64,000 nt of DNA from positions 346,161-410,160 of the forward strand of contig NZ_RAPZ01000010.1 of assembly GCF_003610375.1 (NCBI RefSeq), written 5' to 3'. Both the position numbers and the translations under genes were made by a program. This DNA comes from Sphingomonas sp. PP-CC-1A-547 (GTDB taxonomy: Bacteria > Pseudomonadota > Alphaproteobacteria > Sphingomonadales > Sphingomonadaceae). This document shows positions 1 through 8,412 of the stretch, one piece after another (within the stretch, counting starts at the first letter, position 1; each line of letters opens with the position of its first letter). The notes below the pieces were generated by a model. It did not search any database. It was not told the DNA's origin and saw nothing but the letters and a program-made list of their open reading frames with translations.

Positions 1-329
1 AAGGCGCCGAACCCGAAGCCGAGCGCCCGGTCGACTGGCCCCAAGATCGACGTCCGCGTCCGCGCCCCGATCGCGTTGGCGACCAGCCGCCCGCCGATAT
101 ACGTGACCCCGGTGATGATCGCGAAAGCGAGCACCGCGGCGCCACCGACGGTGCCGACCATAGGCGACAGCGCGGCGGCGAGCGGGATGTGGAACAGCTT
201 CAACATCGCCACCATCGCCACCCAGGCGAACATCGACAGCACTTCGGTGACGAACCCGCGCACGAGCCCCAGCACCGCGGACCCGGCGACGGCGATCAGG
301 ACGACGATGTCTAGGGCGGTGAGGTTCAT
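1..329 (-). CDS. cvpA: CvpA family membrane protein (3' part lies outside the window)
   Basis: Reading leftward from an ATG at 329, the frame stays open to the window edge, so the C-terminus is missing. The N-terminus (MNLTALDIVVLIAVAGSAV) and a following LVRGFVTEVLSMFAW stretch match the start of CvpA/colicin V production proteins. These are inner-membrane proteins with about four helices, and hydrophobic segments are visible at about residues 5-20, 30-50 and 58-80. In related genomes cvpA follows radA and precedes purF, which fits the radA gene upstream on the same strand. The precise role of CvpA is unclear; envelope maintenance and purF co-expression are what is known. Confidence 0.8.
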   Translation of the reverse strand, partial: MNLTALDIVVLIAVAGSAVLGLVRGFVTEVLSMFAWVAMVAMLKLFHIPLAAALSPMVGTVGGAAVLAFAIITGVTYIGGRLVANAIGARTRTSILGPVDRALGFGFGA

Positions 330-388
330 GGTCTCTGGAATAGGGACGCTCGGCGCGAACCGCTAGTGCGCGCGGCGACCGACGCGCT

Positions 389-994
389 CTAGTGGTTCAA
401 ACCGAACACACCGTAGCGCTCCCGCCACGCGGCGACTTCGTCCTGCAGATGCGCGGGTGCAGCCTCGCCCGAGAGGACGAAGCGGGCGACGTCGGTGTCG
501 GGATGCATCAGCATTTTCTTCGACCCGTCGCTGAACCAGACCGGGACCAGCTGGTCGCACACGCTGTCGAGCACCGCGGCCGCCATGCCGTTCGCGATCG
601 CGTCGCTGCCGGCGAGGACGCGGACATTGATCGAGACGCCTTCGAGGCAGTTCTGCGGTTCCTTGACGAAATTGAGCGACACGAGAAGCCCGGACCGGTC
701 GGGCCGTGCCTCGTCGGGCAGGCTCGCGACCCGGCGCCAGGCGCAAAACCAGGTCCGGCAGATGCGCGGGCGGACGGCGTGGATTCCGCACCCCTTATTG
801 GAGAGGTGGATGCACGGCGTTCCCGCGGGCTTGGCGAACTCGGGGGTGTCCACGGTCAGTTCGGTGCAGCACGCGGTGCAATCTCCGCACTCTCGATCGG
901 GCAGGATCGGTCCCAGCAGCGCGGTTTCCACGTCGGTATGGGGTTGCATCCGCGTGCGTGCGTCCGTCGGGGTCGGGGTTTCACGCCGATCCAC
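389..994 (-). CDS. YkgJ-type cysteine-cluster (CxxCxxCC) protein
   Basis: The 201-residue protein has a CGDCTACC motif near residue 37 and more cysteines downstream (CIHL, KGCGI, RPRICRTWFC). This is the pattern of the zinc/iron-chelating YkgJ-like cluster family, whose members are small soluble metal-binding proteins of unknown reaction. The start is a GTG at 994, four bases after the stop of the upstream gene, so the two are probably translationally coupled. A second possible start is the ATG at 949. The cysteine cluster is complete, so the gene looks intact. The exact function cannot be read from sequence. Confidence 0.75.
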   Translation of the reverse strand: MDRRETPTPTDARTRMQPHTDVETALLGPILPDRECGDCTACCTELTVDTPEFAKPAGTPCIHLSNKGCGIHAVRPRICRTWFCAWRRVASLPDEARPDRSGLLVSLNFVKEPQNCLEGVSINVRVLAGSDAIANGMAAAVLDSVCDQLVPVWFSDGSKKMLMHPDTDVARFVLSGEAAPAHLQDEVAAWRERYGVFGLNH

Positions 995-997
995 GGT

Positions 998-1318
998 TCA
1001 ATTTCCTTCGGAATCCACCGTGAAGACCATCGGCTTGCCGCGCGACATCGGCTCCCATCCCGCGGCCAACGCCGCCCGCACACCGCGAGCGATCGTCGCG
1101 TCGTCGATCTGGAGCCGCCCGCGCGGCAAGCCCTTCAACAGGCGTTTCGGCGCCGGGAACTCGAGCAGGGCTTCGCGCTGGGCATCGTCCTGCAACAGCG
1201 AGATCGTCATGCCCTTCCAGCCTTCGGCATCCGTGTGTTGCGGTTCGCGCTGAAGGTGCCAGTCGTATCGGGTGCCATCGACCTCGACGGTACCGGTATT
1301 GCTTTTCGTGTTCGCCAT
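998..1318 (-). CDS. Conserved hypothetical protein, 106 residues
   Basis: I do not recognise a named family. The chosen ATG at 1318 begins MANTKSNTGTVEVDGTRYDW; an upstream in-frame extension to 1426 has no protein-like character and approaches the repeat at 1441. The product is small, soluble and mixed alpha/beta by eye, with no signal peptide and no cysteines. It ends just before the CxxCxxCC gene, and the two probably form one transcript. The sequence ends VFTVDSEGN, which is typical of a short single-domain protein. Confidence 0.6.
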   Translation of the reverse strand: MANTKSNTGTVEVDGTRYDWHLQREPQHTDAEGWKGMTISLLQDDAQREALLEFPAPKRLLKGLPRGRLQIDDATIARGVRAALAAGWEPMSRGKPMVFTVDSEGN

Positions 1319-1440
1319 GCGGGCGGCCATAGCATGGCTGTCGCGAGAGGCCATGCGTTCGCCGCTTGGCCGAACCTGCCCGCCACGATGACGTCGTGTG
1401 CAGCTCAATCGACCGATGACCGACAACGGTCCTCACTACA

Positions 1441-1543
1441 CCACCCCGGCGGAGGCCGGGGCCCAATTGGAGAGGTCGTGATAACGAAGCGCAGCGGTCG
1501 CCAGCAGCGTTTCCCAATTGGGCTCCGGCCTCCGCCGGGGTGG
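1441..1543. repeat. Bipartite inverted repeat, CACCCCGGC family
   Basis: The left arm starts CCACCCCGGCGGAGGCCGGG and the right arm at 1513-1543 is its near-perfect reverse complement, both sharing CCCAATTGG. Each arm can also fold on itself. A second copy with diverged loop sequence is at 42541-42647. Confidence 0.85.
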
Positions 1544-1620
1544 TGACTAGGAACGTTGATGACGAACCGGAGCTATCCCCGTCGTAAAGGTACTGACCCA
1601 ACACCGTCACTAACGCTGCC

Positions 1621-1678
1621 TTGTTCTCCCGCGAAGGCGGGAGCCCAGTCTGGGTCCCCGCCTTCGCGGGGAAACAAG
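1621..1678. repeat. Bipartite inverted repeat, CCCGCGAAGGCGGG family
   Basis: Two inverted arms, TCTCCCGCGAAGGCGGGAG and CCCCGCCTTCGCGGGGA, flank CCCAGTCTGGG. Related copies are at 38676-38753, 42454-42510 and 63275-63330. The position is just downstream of radA. Confidence 0.85.
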
Positions 1679-1696
1679 CTGCCTTCCTAGAGTGGG

Positions 1697-3067
<1,371 letters not shown>

Positions 3068-3170
3068 CCGAGTGATGTACGAGAACGATACGGGAACATC
3101 AATGGCTGGCGGCCGTCCTGTGTTGCGGATTTAGTGGCGCTTGACGGCACACGGCGTTATCCGCGCGACG

Positions 3171-4322
3171 ATGCACGCCACCGACCTGCGCATCGCCCTG
3201 TTCAGCGGCAACTATAATTACGTACGCGATGGCGCAAACCAGGCGCTGAATCTGCTCGTCGGCCATCTGCTGTCGAAGGGCGTGACGGTGCGTGTCTATT
3301 CGCCGACGAACGCCAGGCCGGCCTTCCCGCCGACCGGCGATCTGGTCGCGGTGCCGTCGCTGCCGCTGCCGGCCGGGCGTGGCGAATACAAGATGGCGCG
3401 TGGGCTGCCTGCCGCAATCCGCCGCGACCTCGATGCGTTCGCACCGAACATCGTCCACGTGTCGGCGCCCGATTTCCTGGGGCATCGCGCGATCAGCTAT
3501 GGCCGGCGCAACGGCATCGCGACGGTCGCGTCGCTGCACACGCGGTTCGAGACATATTTTCGCTATTACAAGATGGCGTTCTTCGAGCCCGTGATGGTTA
3601 AGATCCTCAAGCGCTTCTACAACCGCGTGGACGAGGTGCTGGTGCCGGGACGCGGCATGGCGGAGATCGTGCGCGACTGGGGCGTGACGACGCCGACCGC
3701 GATCTGGTCGCGCGGCGTGAACCACGATCGCTTCACGCCGACACGCCGGGATCTTGAGTGGCGCCGCGCGCGCGGGATTGCCGACGGCGAGGTCGCAGTT
3801 GGGTTTCTCGGGCGACTGGTGAAGGAAAAGGGGCTCGACGTCTTCGCCGACGTGATCCGCGAGCTGGAACAGCGCGGCGTGCCGCACAAGGTGCTGGTGA
3901 TCGGCGAGGGCCCCGCGCGCGAGTGGTTTGCGAGCCGCGTCCCGGGCGCGGTGTTCGCGGGGTTCCAGTCAGGCGACGATCTCGGCCGCGCGGTCGCGTC
4001 GATGGACGTATTCTTCAATCCGAGCGTGACCGAGACGTTCGGCAACGTGACGCTGGAGGCGATGGCGGCAGGTGTGCCCGTCGTTGCCGCCCGCGCGTCG
4101 GGCGCTGTCGGACTGGTGGATGATGGCGTGACGGGGTTTCTAGTGCCGCCAACGGATATTGCCGGGTACGCGGATGCGATCGGGCGGATCGTGTCGAAGC
4201 CGGGCCTGCGCGAGACCATGGGGTGGGCCGGGCATGACAAGGCTGCCGGGTATCTGTGGGATACGATCAACCAGACCGTGCTGGATACGTATCTCGCGGT
4301 GATGGCGCGGCGGGGTAAGTGA
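3171..4322 (+). CDS. Glycosyltransferase family 4 (GT-B fold)
   Basis: The product of about 383 residues would transfer a sugar from a nucleotide donor, probably to a lipid or polysaccharide acceptor at the membrane face. The N-terminal domain opens with IALFSGNYNYVRDGANQALN, the glycine-rich donor-side loop of GT4 enzymes. The C-terminal domain has GRLVKEKGLDVF and the EX7E pair ETFGNVTLE, with glutamates at about 288 and 296. It resembles PimB/MgtA-type mannosyl- or glucosyltransferases; donor and acceptor are not determinable here. I chose the ATG at 3171 over an in-frame TTG at 3141. It diverges from radA and stands alone. Confidence 0.85.
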   Translation: MHATDLRIALFSGNYNYVRDGANQALNLLVGHLLSKGVTVRVYSPTNARPAFPPTGDLVAVPSLPLPAGRGEYKMARGLPAAIRRDLDAFAPNIVHVSAPDFLGHRAISYGRRNGIATVASLHTRFETYFRYYKMAFFEPVMVKILKRFYNRVDEVLVPGRGMAEIVRDWGVTTPTAIWSRGVNHDRFTPTRRDLEWRRARGIADGEVAVGFLGRLVKEKGLDVFADVIRELEQRGVPHKVLVIGEGPAREWFASRVPGAVFAGFQSGDDLGRAVASMDVFFNPSVTETFGNVTLEAMAAGVPVVAARASGAVGLVDDGVTGFLVPPTDIAGYADAIGRIVSKPGLRETMGWAGHDKAAGYLWDTINQTVLDTYLAVMARRGK

Positions 4323-4329
4323 TGCCCTG

Positions 4330-4450
4330 ACCTGCTCCCCTCCCTGGAGGGGAGGGGTTGGGGGTGGGTCGGCTTCCGCATGTTCAGGGGTAGATGGCTC
4401 AAACCGGCCTACCCACCCCCAGCCCCTCCCTTTCAGGGAGGGGAGCAGGT
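4330..4450. repeat. Bipartite inverted repeat, CCTGCTCCCCTCCCT family
   Basis: Terminal arms of the form ACCTGCTCCCCTCCCT and AGGGAGGGGAGCAGGT enclose an inner inverted pair GGGGGTGGGT / ACCCACCCCC. The element is nearly identical over its length to the copy at 45381-45499. It separates two convergent genes and its hairpin may also stop transcription. Confidence 0.85.
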
Positions 4451-4460
4451 TGCACTATGC

Positions 4461-4754
4461 CTAGGGCGCCGTAACCCAGTCGAACGTCAGCGGCGCCTCG
4501 CGGAAGGCGAAGCGGTCGAGGTGGCTGGAAACCACTTCCCGCATCCGGTCGACGTCCCCGCCCTCCGGTACCGTCAGCCCGACATCGAGCGATTCGCTGT
4601 CCGCGCGCATCTCCAGCACGGCACTGTTCGGGAAGGCGATGCGGCCCTCTTCCTCCGAGAAGGTGACCTCCATCTTGTGGCTCCAGTGTTTGGCCAGCTG
4701 CTGGAGATACTTGCTCGCCGAATGCGTCGGCACGCGTGCGACCGAGACGCTCAC
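4461..4754 (-). CDS. DUF2218 domain protein
   Basis: This 97-residue protein begins with a GTG at 4754 and contains the DUF2218 pattern: HSASKYLQQLAKHWSHK, then RIAFPNSAVLEMRADSESLD, then a C-terminal SHLDRFAFREAPLTFDW. The family is small, soluble and of unknown reaction, and is often beside iron-uptake or transport genes. Here its GTG overlaps the TGA of the padR gene (GTGA), so the two are translationally coupled. It is presumably controlled by that regulator. Confidence 0.8.
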   Translation of the reverse strand: MSVSVARVPTHSASKYLQQLAKHWSHKMEVTFSEEEGRIAFPNSAVLEMRADSESLDVGLTVPEGGDVDRMREVVSSHLDRFAFREAPLTFDWVTAP

Positions 4755-5338
4755 TTGAGCCGCTCGATCTTCTGTGCGGCTTCGTCGAGCAATGCCGCGA
4801 CTTCGTGCAGCGTATCCTCGTTGACGTCCTCGCGCATCAGCCGGTGCTGGAGCACCTGCCGCAGATTACCCATCGCCCGCCGAATCGGCGCACCATCGGT
4901 CCGCTCGGACTCCGCCCCGACCGCCGCCAGCCGCGCGAACAGGCCGTCCACCACGGCCGCATTCTCGGCGAGATGCGCTCGGCCCTCGTCGCTGGCCGCA
5001 AAGCGCTTCTTCGCGCCTTCCGACTGCTGCTCCTCGATCAGCCCCATCTCGTCGAGCATGCTAAGCGTCGGGTAGACGACGCCCGGGCTCGGCGCATAGC
5101 CACCCCCGGTCAGCCCCTCGATCTCGCGGATCAGGTCGTAGCCGTGTCGCGGCGCATCCGCGATCAGCTTCAGCATCACGAGCTTCAGCTCGCCGCCATC
5201 GAACAGCCGCCGCCGACCACCAGGGCCGCCGCGTCCGTGTCCATGTCGACCATGACCTTCGTGACCCGGCCGACCCCGGCCTTCGCCATCAGCCCGCGGG
5301 CCACCGGTCCAGGCTCCATATCCCATACCAAAACGCAT
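4751..5338 (-). CDS. PadR-family transcriptional regulator
   Basis: This is a dimeric winged-helix repressor. The winged helix is clear from LFDGGELKLVMLKLIADAP through GYDLIREIEGLTGG, PSPGVVYPTLSMLDEMGLIE and KKRFAASDEGRAHL, followed by a helical C-terminal dimerisation region. Residues about 10-42 form an unusual Gly/His/Arg-rich lead (GHEGHGRHGHGRGG) that might bind metal. The open frame runs back to 5578, but that part translates a repeat. The ATG at 5338 has a GGAG element eight bases upstream and is preferred; an ATG at 5368 also exists. Paired palindromes lie just upstream. The effector is unknown. Confidence 0.88.
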   Translation of the reverse strand: MRFGMGYGAWTGGPRADGEGRGRPGHEGHGRHGHGRGGPGGRRRLFDGGELKLVMLKLIADAPRHGYDLIREIEGLTGGGYAPSPGVVYPTLSMLDEMGLIEEQQSEGAKKRFAASDEGRAHLAENAAVVDGLFARLAAVGAESERTDGAPIRRAMGNLRQVLQHRLMREDVNEDTLHEVAALLDEAAQKIERLK

Positions 5339-5350
5339 TTGAGTGTTCTC

Positions 5351-5385
5351 CGATATATCTTCATTCATAAGTTGCGATATATCGC
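5351..5385. promoter_or_regulatory. Paired palindromic operator candidate upstream of padR
   Basis: CGATATATC at 5351-5359 and GCGATATATCGC at 5374-5385 are two copies of the same self-complementary core, about two helical turns apart. They lie in the leader directly upstream of the chosen padR start. PadR regulators usually bind AT-rich palindromes in their own promoter, so autorepression is the natural reading. No test was possible here. Confidence 0.6.
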
Positions 5386-5436
5386 AGACTGTTTCCGGTT
5401 CAAGAGGTACGCGGTAATTTTTATGTCTCCTTCCCC

Positions 5437-5531
5437 TGTCATCCCCGCGGAGGCGGGGACCCAGACCCTCGAACTGAGCGAACATGCATGCCGTCAGCCA
5501 GTATGGATCCCCGCCTCCGCGGGGATGACGA
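5437..5531. repeat. Bipartite inverted repeat, GTCATCCCCGCGG family
   Basis: The arms TGTCATCCCCGCGGAGGC and GCCTCCGCGGGGATGAC face each other across about 45 bases. A copy with a decayed left arm is at 49311-49405, and 62857-62938 has the same outer GTCATCC ends. It lies between the divergent padR and rarA genes. Confidence 0.85.
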
Positions 5532-5606
5532 TACGGGGGAGGGGGACGATTACGCTCGGATGGCAGACGGATGGGCAAACCGGCCCCCGGCCCCTATCTT
5601 CCCTCG

Positions 5607-6926
5607 ATGGCCGACCTCTTCGCGGGCTTCGAACCCGCCGCCCCCATCGAAACGCATCCCGAAAACGCGCCGCTCGCCGACCGCCTGCGTCCGCGCACGT
5701 TGAGCGAGGTGGTCGGGCAGGATCCCATCACCGGCCCCGAAGGCGCGATCGGGCGGATGGTGTCGGCAGGACGGCTGTCCTCGATCATCCTGTGGGGCCC
5801 GCCCGGCACCGGCAAGACGACGATCGCGCGGCTGCTCGCCGACGCGGTCGACCTGCGGTTCGTCGCGATCTCGGCGGTGTTCTCCGGCGTGGCGGACCTG
5901 AAGAAATCCTTCGCCGAGGCGCGCGAGCACGCCAAGATCGGCAAGCGCACCTTGTTGTTCGTGGACGAGATCCACCGCTTCAACCGCGCGCAGCAGGACG
6001 GCTTCCTGCCCTATGTCGAAGACGGCACGGTCACGTTGGTCGGCGCGACCACCGAGAACCCGTCGTTCGAACTCAACGCCGCACTGCTCAGCCGCGCGCA
6101 GGTTTTGATCCTCGAACGCCTCGGCCGCGGTGCGCTTGAACAGTTGCTCGACCGAGCCGAAACGGAGATGGAGCGCCCCCTGCCCCTCACCCCGCCCGCC
6201 AAGGATGCGCTGATCGCCAGCGCCGATGGCGACGGCCGCTTCCTGCTGAACCAGGCGGAGACGCTGTTCTCGGTCAACCTGCCCGAACCGCTCGATCCCG
6301 CCGGGCTGTCGAACTTCCTGCAACGCCGCGTCGCGGTGTACGACAAGGATCGCGAGGGGCATTACAACCTCATCTCCGCGCTCCACAAATCGATCCGCGG
6401 GTCGGACCCGCAGGCCGCGCTCTATTATCTCGCGAGGATGCTGACCGCGGGCGAGGAACCGCTGTTCCTGCTCCGCCGCCTGACGCGCGCCGCGGTCGAG
6501 GATATCGGCCTCGCCGACCCACAGGCGCTGGTCCAGTGCATCGCCGCCAAGAACACGTACGACTTCCTCGGCAGCCCCGAAGGCGAACTCGCGATCGCGC
6601 AGGCGTGCGTCTATCTGGCGACCGCGCCCAAATCGAACGCGGTCTACAAGGCGCAGAAGGCCGCCTGGAAATCGGCACGCGAGACGGGATCGCTGATGCC
6701 CCCCGCGTCGATCCGCAACGCGCCGACCAAGCTCATGCGCGATATCGGCTACGGCAAGGGCTATGCGTATGATCACGACGCGGAGGATGCGTTCTCCGGC
6801 TCGGATTACTGGCCCGACGAGATGAGCGCACAGACCTTCTATACGCCGACCGAACGCGGGTTCGAGAAACGCCTGGCGGAACGGCTTGCCTATTGGGACG
6901 GCCTGCGCGCGGAAAAGCGCTCGTGA
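5607..6926 (+). CDS. rarA: Replication-associated recombination protein A (RarA/MgsA)
   Basis: This AAA+ ATPase acts at stalled replication forks, related to clamp-loader subunits and eukaryotic WRNIP1. From the ATG at 5607 (MADLFAGFEP) the protein is 439 residues. It shows PLADRLRPRTLSEVVGQ, Walker A GPPGTGKTT near 64-72, Walker B LLFVDEIHRF near 116-125, the sensor GATTENPSF, and the C-terminal tetramerisation region (KAAWKSARETGSLMPPASIR, GYGKGYAYDHD). An in-frame ATG at 5571 would add 12 residues without family support. The stop overlaps the GTG of the next gene. Confidence 0.95.
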   Translation: MADLFAGFEPAAPIETHPENAPLADRLRPRTLSEVVGQDPITGPEGAIGRMVSAGRLSSIILWGPPGTGKTTIARLLADAVDLRFVAISAVFSGVADLKKSFAEAREHAKIGKRTLLFVDEIHRFNRAQQDGFLPYVEDGTVTLVGATTENPSFELNAALLSRAQVLILERLGRGALEQLLDRAETEMERPLPLTPPAKDALIASADGDGRFLLNQAETLFSVNLPEPLDPAGLSNFLQRRVAVYDKDREGHYNLISALHKSIRGSDPQAALYYLARMLTAGEEPLFLLRRLTRAAVEDIGLADPQALVQCIAAKNTYDFLGSPEGELAIAQACVYLATAPKSNAVYKAQKAAWKSARETGSLMPPASIRNAPTKLMRDIGYGKGYAYDHDAEDAFSGSDYWPDEMSAQTFYTPTERGFEKRLAERLAYWDGLRAEKRS

Positions 6927-7264
6927 AGGATTGGGCTGCGGTCGCGCAGTATGCGCTGTCGCTGCCCGAGACCGAGGCGTCGACCTCGTACGGCCAGCCC
7001 GCGATAAAGACGCGCGGCAAGATGTTCGTCAGCGCCGGCCATGTCGATGGCAGCTTCCACGTTTGCAGCCCGCATGACGAGAAGGTCGTCCTGATCGCGA
7101 CCGATCCCGACAGTTTCTGGCAGACGGCGCATTACGAGATCTGGCCCGGCCTGCTGGTCCGCTACGGCGCACATGATCCCGAGCGCGTTGCCCGCGTGAT
7201 CGGCCGCGCATGGTGGGATCAGGCATCGGCCAAGCAGCGGAAGGCGTATGGCGATCGCCCCTGA
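6923..7264 (+). CDS. MmcQ/YjbR family DNA-binding-like protein
   Basis: The product of about 113 residues starts at a GTG that overlaps the rarA stop (GTGA). It shows the MmcQ/YjbR pattern: LSLPETEASTSYGQPAIKTRGKMF, then DEKVVLIATDP, then HYEIWPGLLVRYG. These small proteins have a double-wing (CyaY-like) fold and no established reaction. Coupling to rarA hints at a link to DNA metabolism, which is inference only. The end overlaps the start of the following gene by 17 bases. Confidence 0.8.
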   Translation: MKDWAAVAQYALSLPETEASTSYGQPAIKTRGKMFVSAGHVDGSFHVCSPHDEKVVLIATDPDSFWQTAHYEIWPGLLVRYGAHDPERVARVIGRAWWDQASAKQRKAYGDRP

Positions 7265-8123
7265 CCGCTTCGGCCATTTCGCCGCGATCGACTGGTCGGG
7301 CGCAGTCGGTCCCCGGCAATCGGGGATCGCCGTCGCGATCTGCGCGCGAGGGGTCGCTGCACCGACGCTGATCGCAGCCGAGGGCGGCTGGTCGCGCACC
7401 GCCGCGCTCGATTGGCTGGCGAACGCGATGCCACCGGATACGCTGGTCGGGCTCGATCTCGGGCCATCGCTTCCGTTCATCGACCAGGACGCCTTCTTTC
7501 CCGGCTGGGCAGAGAGTCCGTCAGATGCGCGCACGCTGTGGGCGTTGGTCGAACGGATCTGCGCGGACGATCCGCATCTGGGGGCCAGCAGCTTCGTCGA
7601 TCATGACGAGGTCGCGCGGCATCTGCGTCGCCACGGCGGGCGCAAGGGCGAATTCTTCGAAGGGTCCGGCCGTCTCCGCGTGACCGAGGAGGCACAGCGG
7701 CGGCAAGGGCTGAGCCCGACCAGCAACCTCAATCTCGTTGGCGCGGCGCAGGTCGGCAAGTCGAGCCTGACCGGGATGCGCGTGCTACACAGGCTGGCCG
7801 GCCACGTACCGGTCTGGCCGTTCGATCCGGTGCCGTCACAAGGTCCGCTGATCGTCGAGATCTACACCACGATCGCCGCACGCGCCGCCGGCATCCGCAA
7901 GGGGCTCAGCAAAATCCGCGATGCCGAAGCGCTCGACGTGGCGCTGGCCGCGATCGGCAGCGACCCGCACGCACCGCTTGCGCGCTACGACGACCACGCC
8001 ACCGACGCGATCCTCACCGCCGCCTGGCTCCGCGCCAATGCCGATCGCCCCGAACTCTGGCACCCGGCAGCGATGACATCGCATATCGCGCAAACCGAGG
8101 GCTGGACCTTCGGCGTATCTTGA
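7248..8123 (+). CDS. Predicted nuclease-like protein with RNase H-like fold (DUF429-like)
   Basis: This 291-residue soluble protein is tentatively placed in the DUF429-like predicted nuclease group. Acidic residues sit where an RNase H-like fold would need them: FAAIDWSGA at the N-terminus, LVGLDLGPSLPF near residue 65, and DDHATDAILTAAWLRA near the C-terminus. A basic, glycine-rich middle (RRHGGRKGEFFEG) is also visible. It overlaps the MmcQ-like gene and probably ends the rarA transcript. The catalytic assignment is inference from motif spacing; a non-enzymatic relative is possible. Confidence 0.55.
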   Translation: MAIAPDRFGHFAAIDWSGAVGPRQSGIAVAICARGVAAPTLIAAEGGWSRTAALDWLANAMPPDTLVGLDLGPSLPFIDQDAFFPGWAESPSDARTLWALVERICADDPHLGASSFVDHDEVARHLRRHGGRKGEFFEGSGRLRVTEEAQRRQGLSPTSNLNLVGAAQVGKSSLTGMRVLHRLAGHVPVWPFDPVPSQGPLIVEIYTTIAARAAGIRKGLSKIRDAEALDVALAAIGSDPHAPLARYDDHATDAILTAAWLRANADRPELWHPAAMTSHIAQTEGWTFGVS

Positions 8124-8164
8124 AGCATGGGGTCGCGACGCACCGGGCAGCGCCCGACGCAAGG

Positions 8165-8240
8165 GCCGGTTTAGCTCAGTTGGTAGAGCGCCAGTTTTGT
8201 AAACTGGATGTCGCGGGTTCGATTCCTGCAACCGGCACCA
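8165..8240 (+). tRNA. tRNA-Thr (anticodon UGU)
   Basis: A 76-base cloverleaf can be drawn. The acceptor stem GCCGGTT pairs with AACCGGC. The D arm is GCTC-AGTTGGTA-GAGC, the anticodon arm CCAGT-TTTGTAA-ACTGG reads TGT, and the T arm is GCGGG-TTCGATT-CCTGC. The terminal CCA is encoded. UGU decodes threonine ACA/ACG codons. Confidence 0.97.
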
Positions 8241-8330
8241 TTTCCGACTTTCGATAAACGATGTCGCCGCCGCCACCTGCATGGCATCGTTCGGTAGCGC
8301 TCGAGCTCCACCCCCCGCATCCCCGACATG

Positions 8331-8362
8331 AAAAATCCTCCGCGCCCCAGGGCACGGAGGAT
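8331..8362 (-). terminator. Rho-independent terminator downstream of the TonB receptor
   Basis: On the minus strand ATCCTCCG and CGGAGGAT form a GC-rich stem (8335-8342 with 8355-8362) followed by a run of T residues (AAAAA at 8331-8335 on the plus strand). Confidence 0.75.
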
Positions 8363-8378
8363 CTTCATTCGGCCCCAT

Positions 8379-8404
8379 TGGCTCGCGTCGACTGACGCGA
8401 GCCA
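8379..8404 (-). terminator. Strong hairpin just after the TonB receptor stop
   Basis: TGGCTCGCGTC (8379-8389) pairs perfectly with GACGCGAGCCA (8394-8404), eight bases past the receptor stop codon. It has no T run, so it may protect the mRNA 3' end or support the terminator that follows. Confidence 0.55.
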
Positions 8405-8412
8405 GAGTTGGA

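Larger units (their letters stand above)
1319..1690. other. Gene-free stretch with two palindromic repeats
   Basis: About 370 bases lie between the small hypothetical gene and the end of radA with no convincing gene. The stretch contains two bipartite inverted repeats (1441-1543 and 1621-1678, listed separately). Open frames across it are products of GC-rich palindromes rather than protein-like sequence. Confidence 0.6.

Noticed and set aside
5339..5578. N-terminal extension of the PadR frame
   Set aside because: It translates the palindromic repeat at 5437-5531 and the operator region; the start at 5338 has a well-spaced GGAG.
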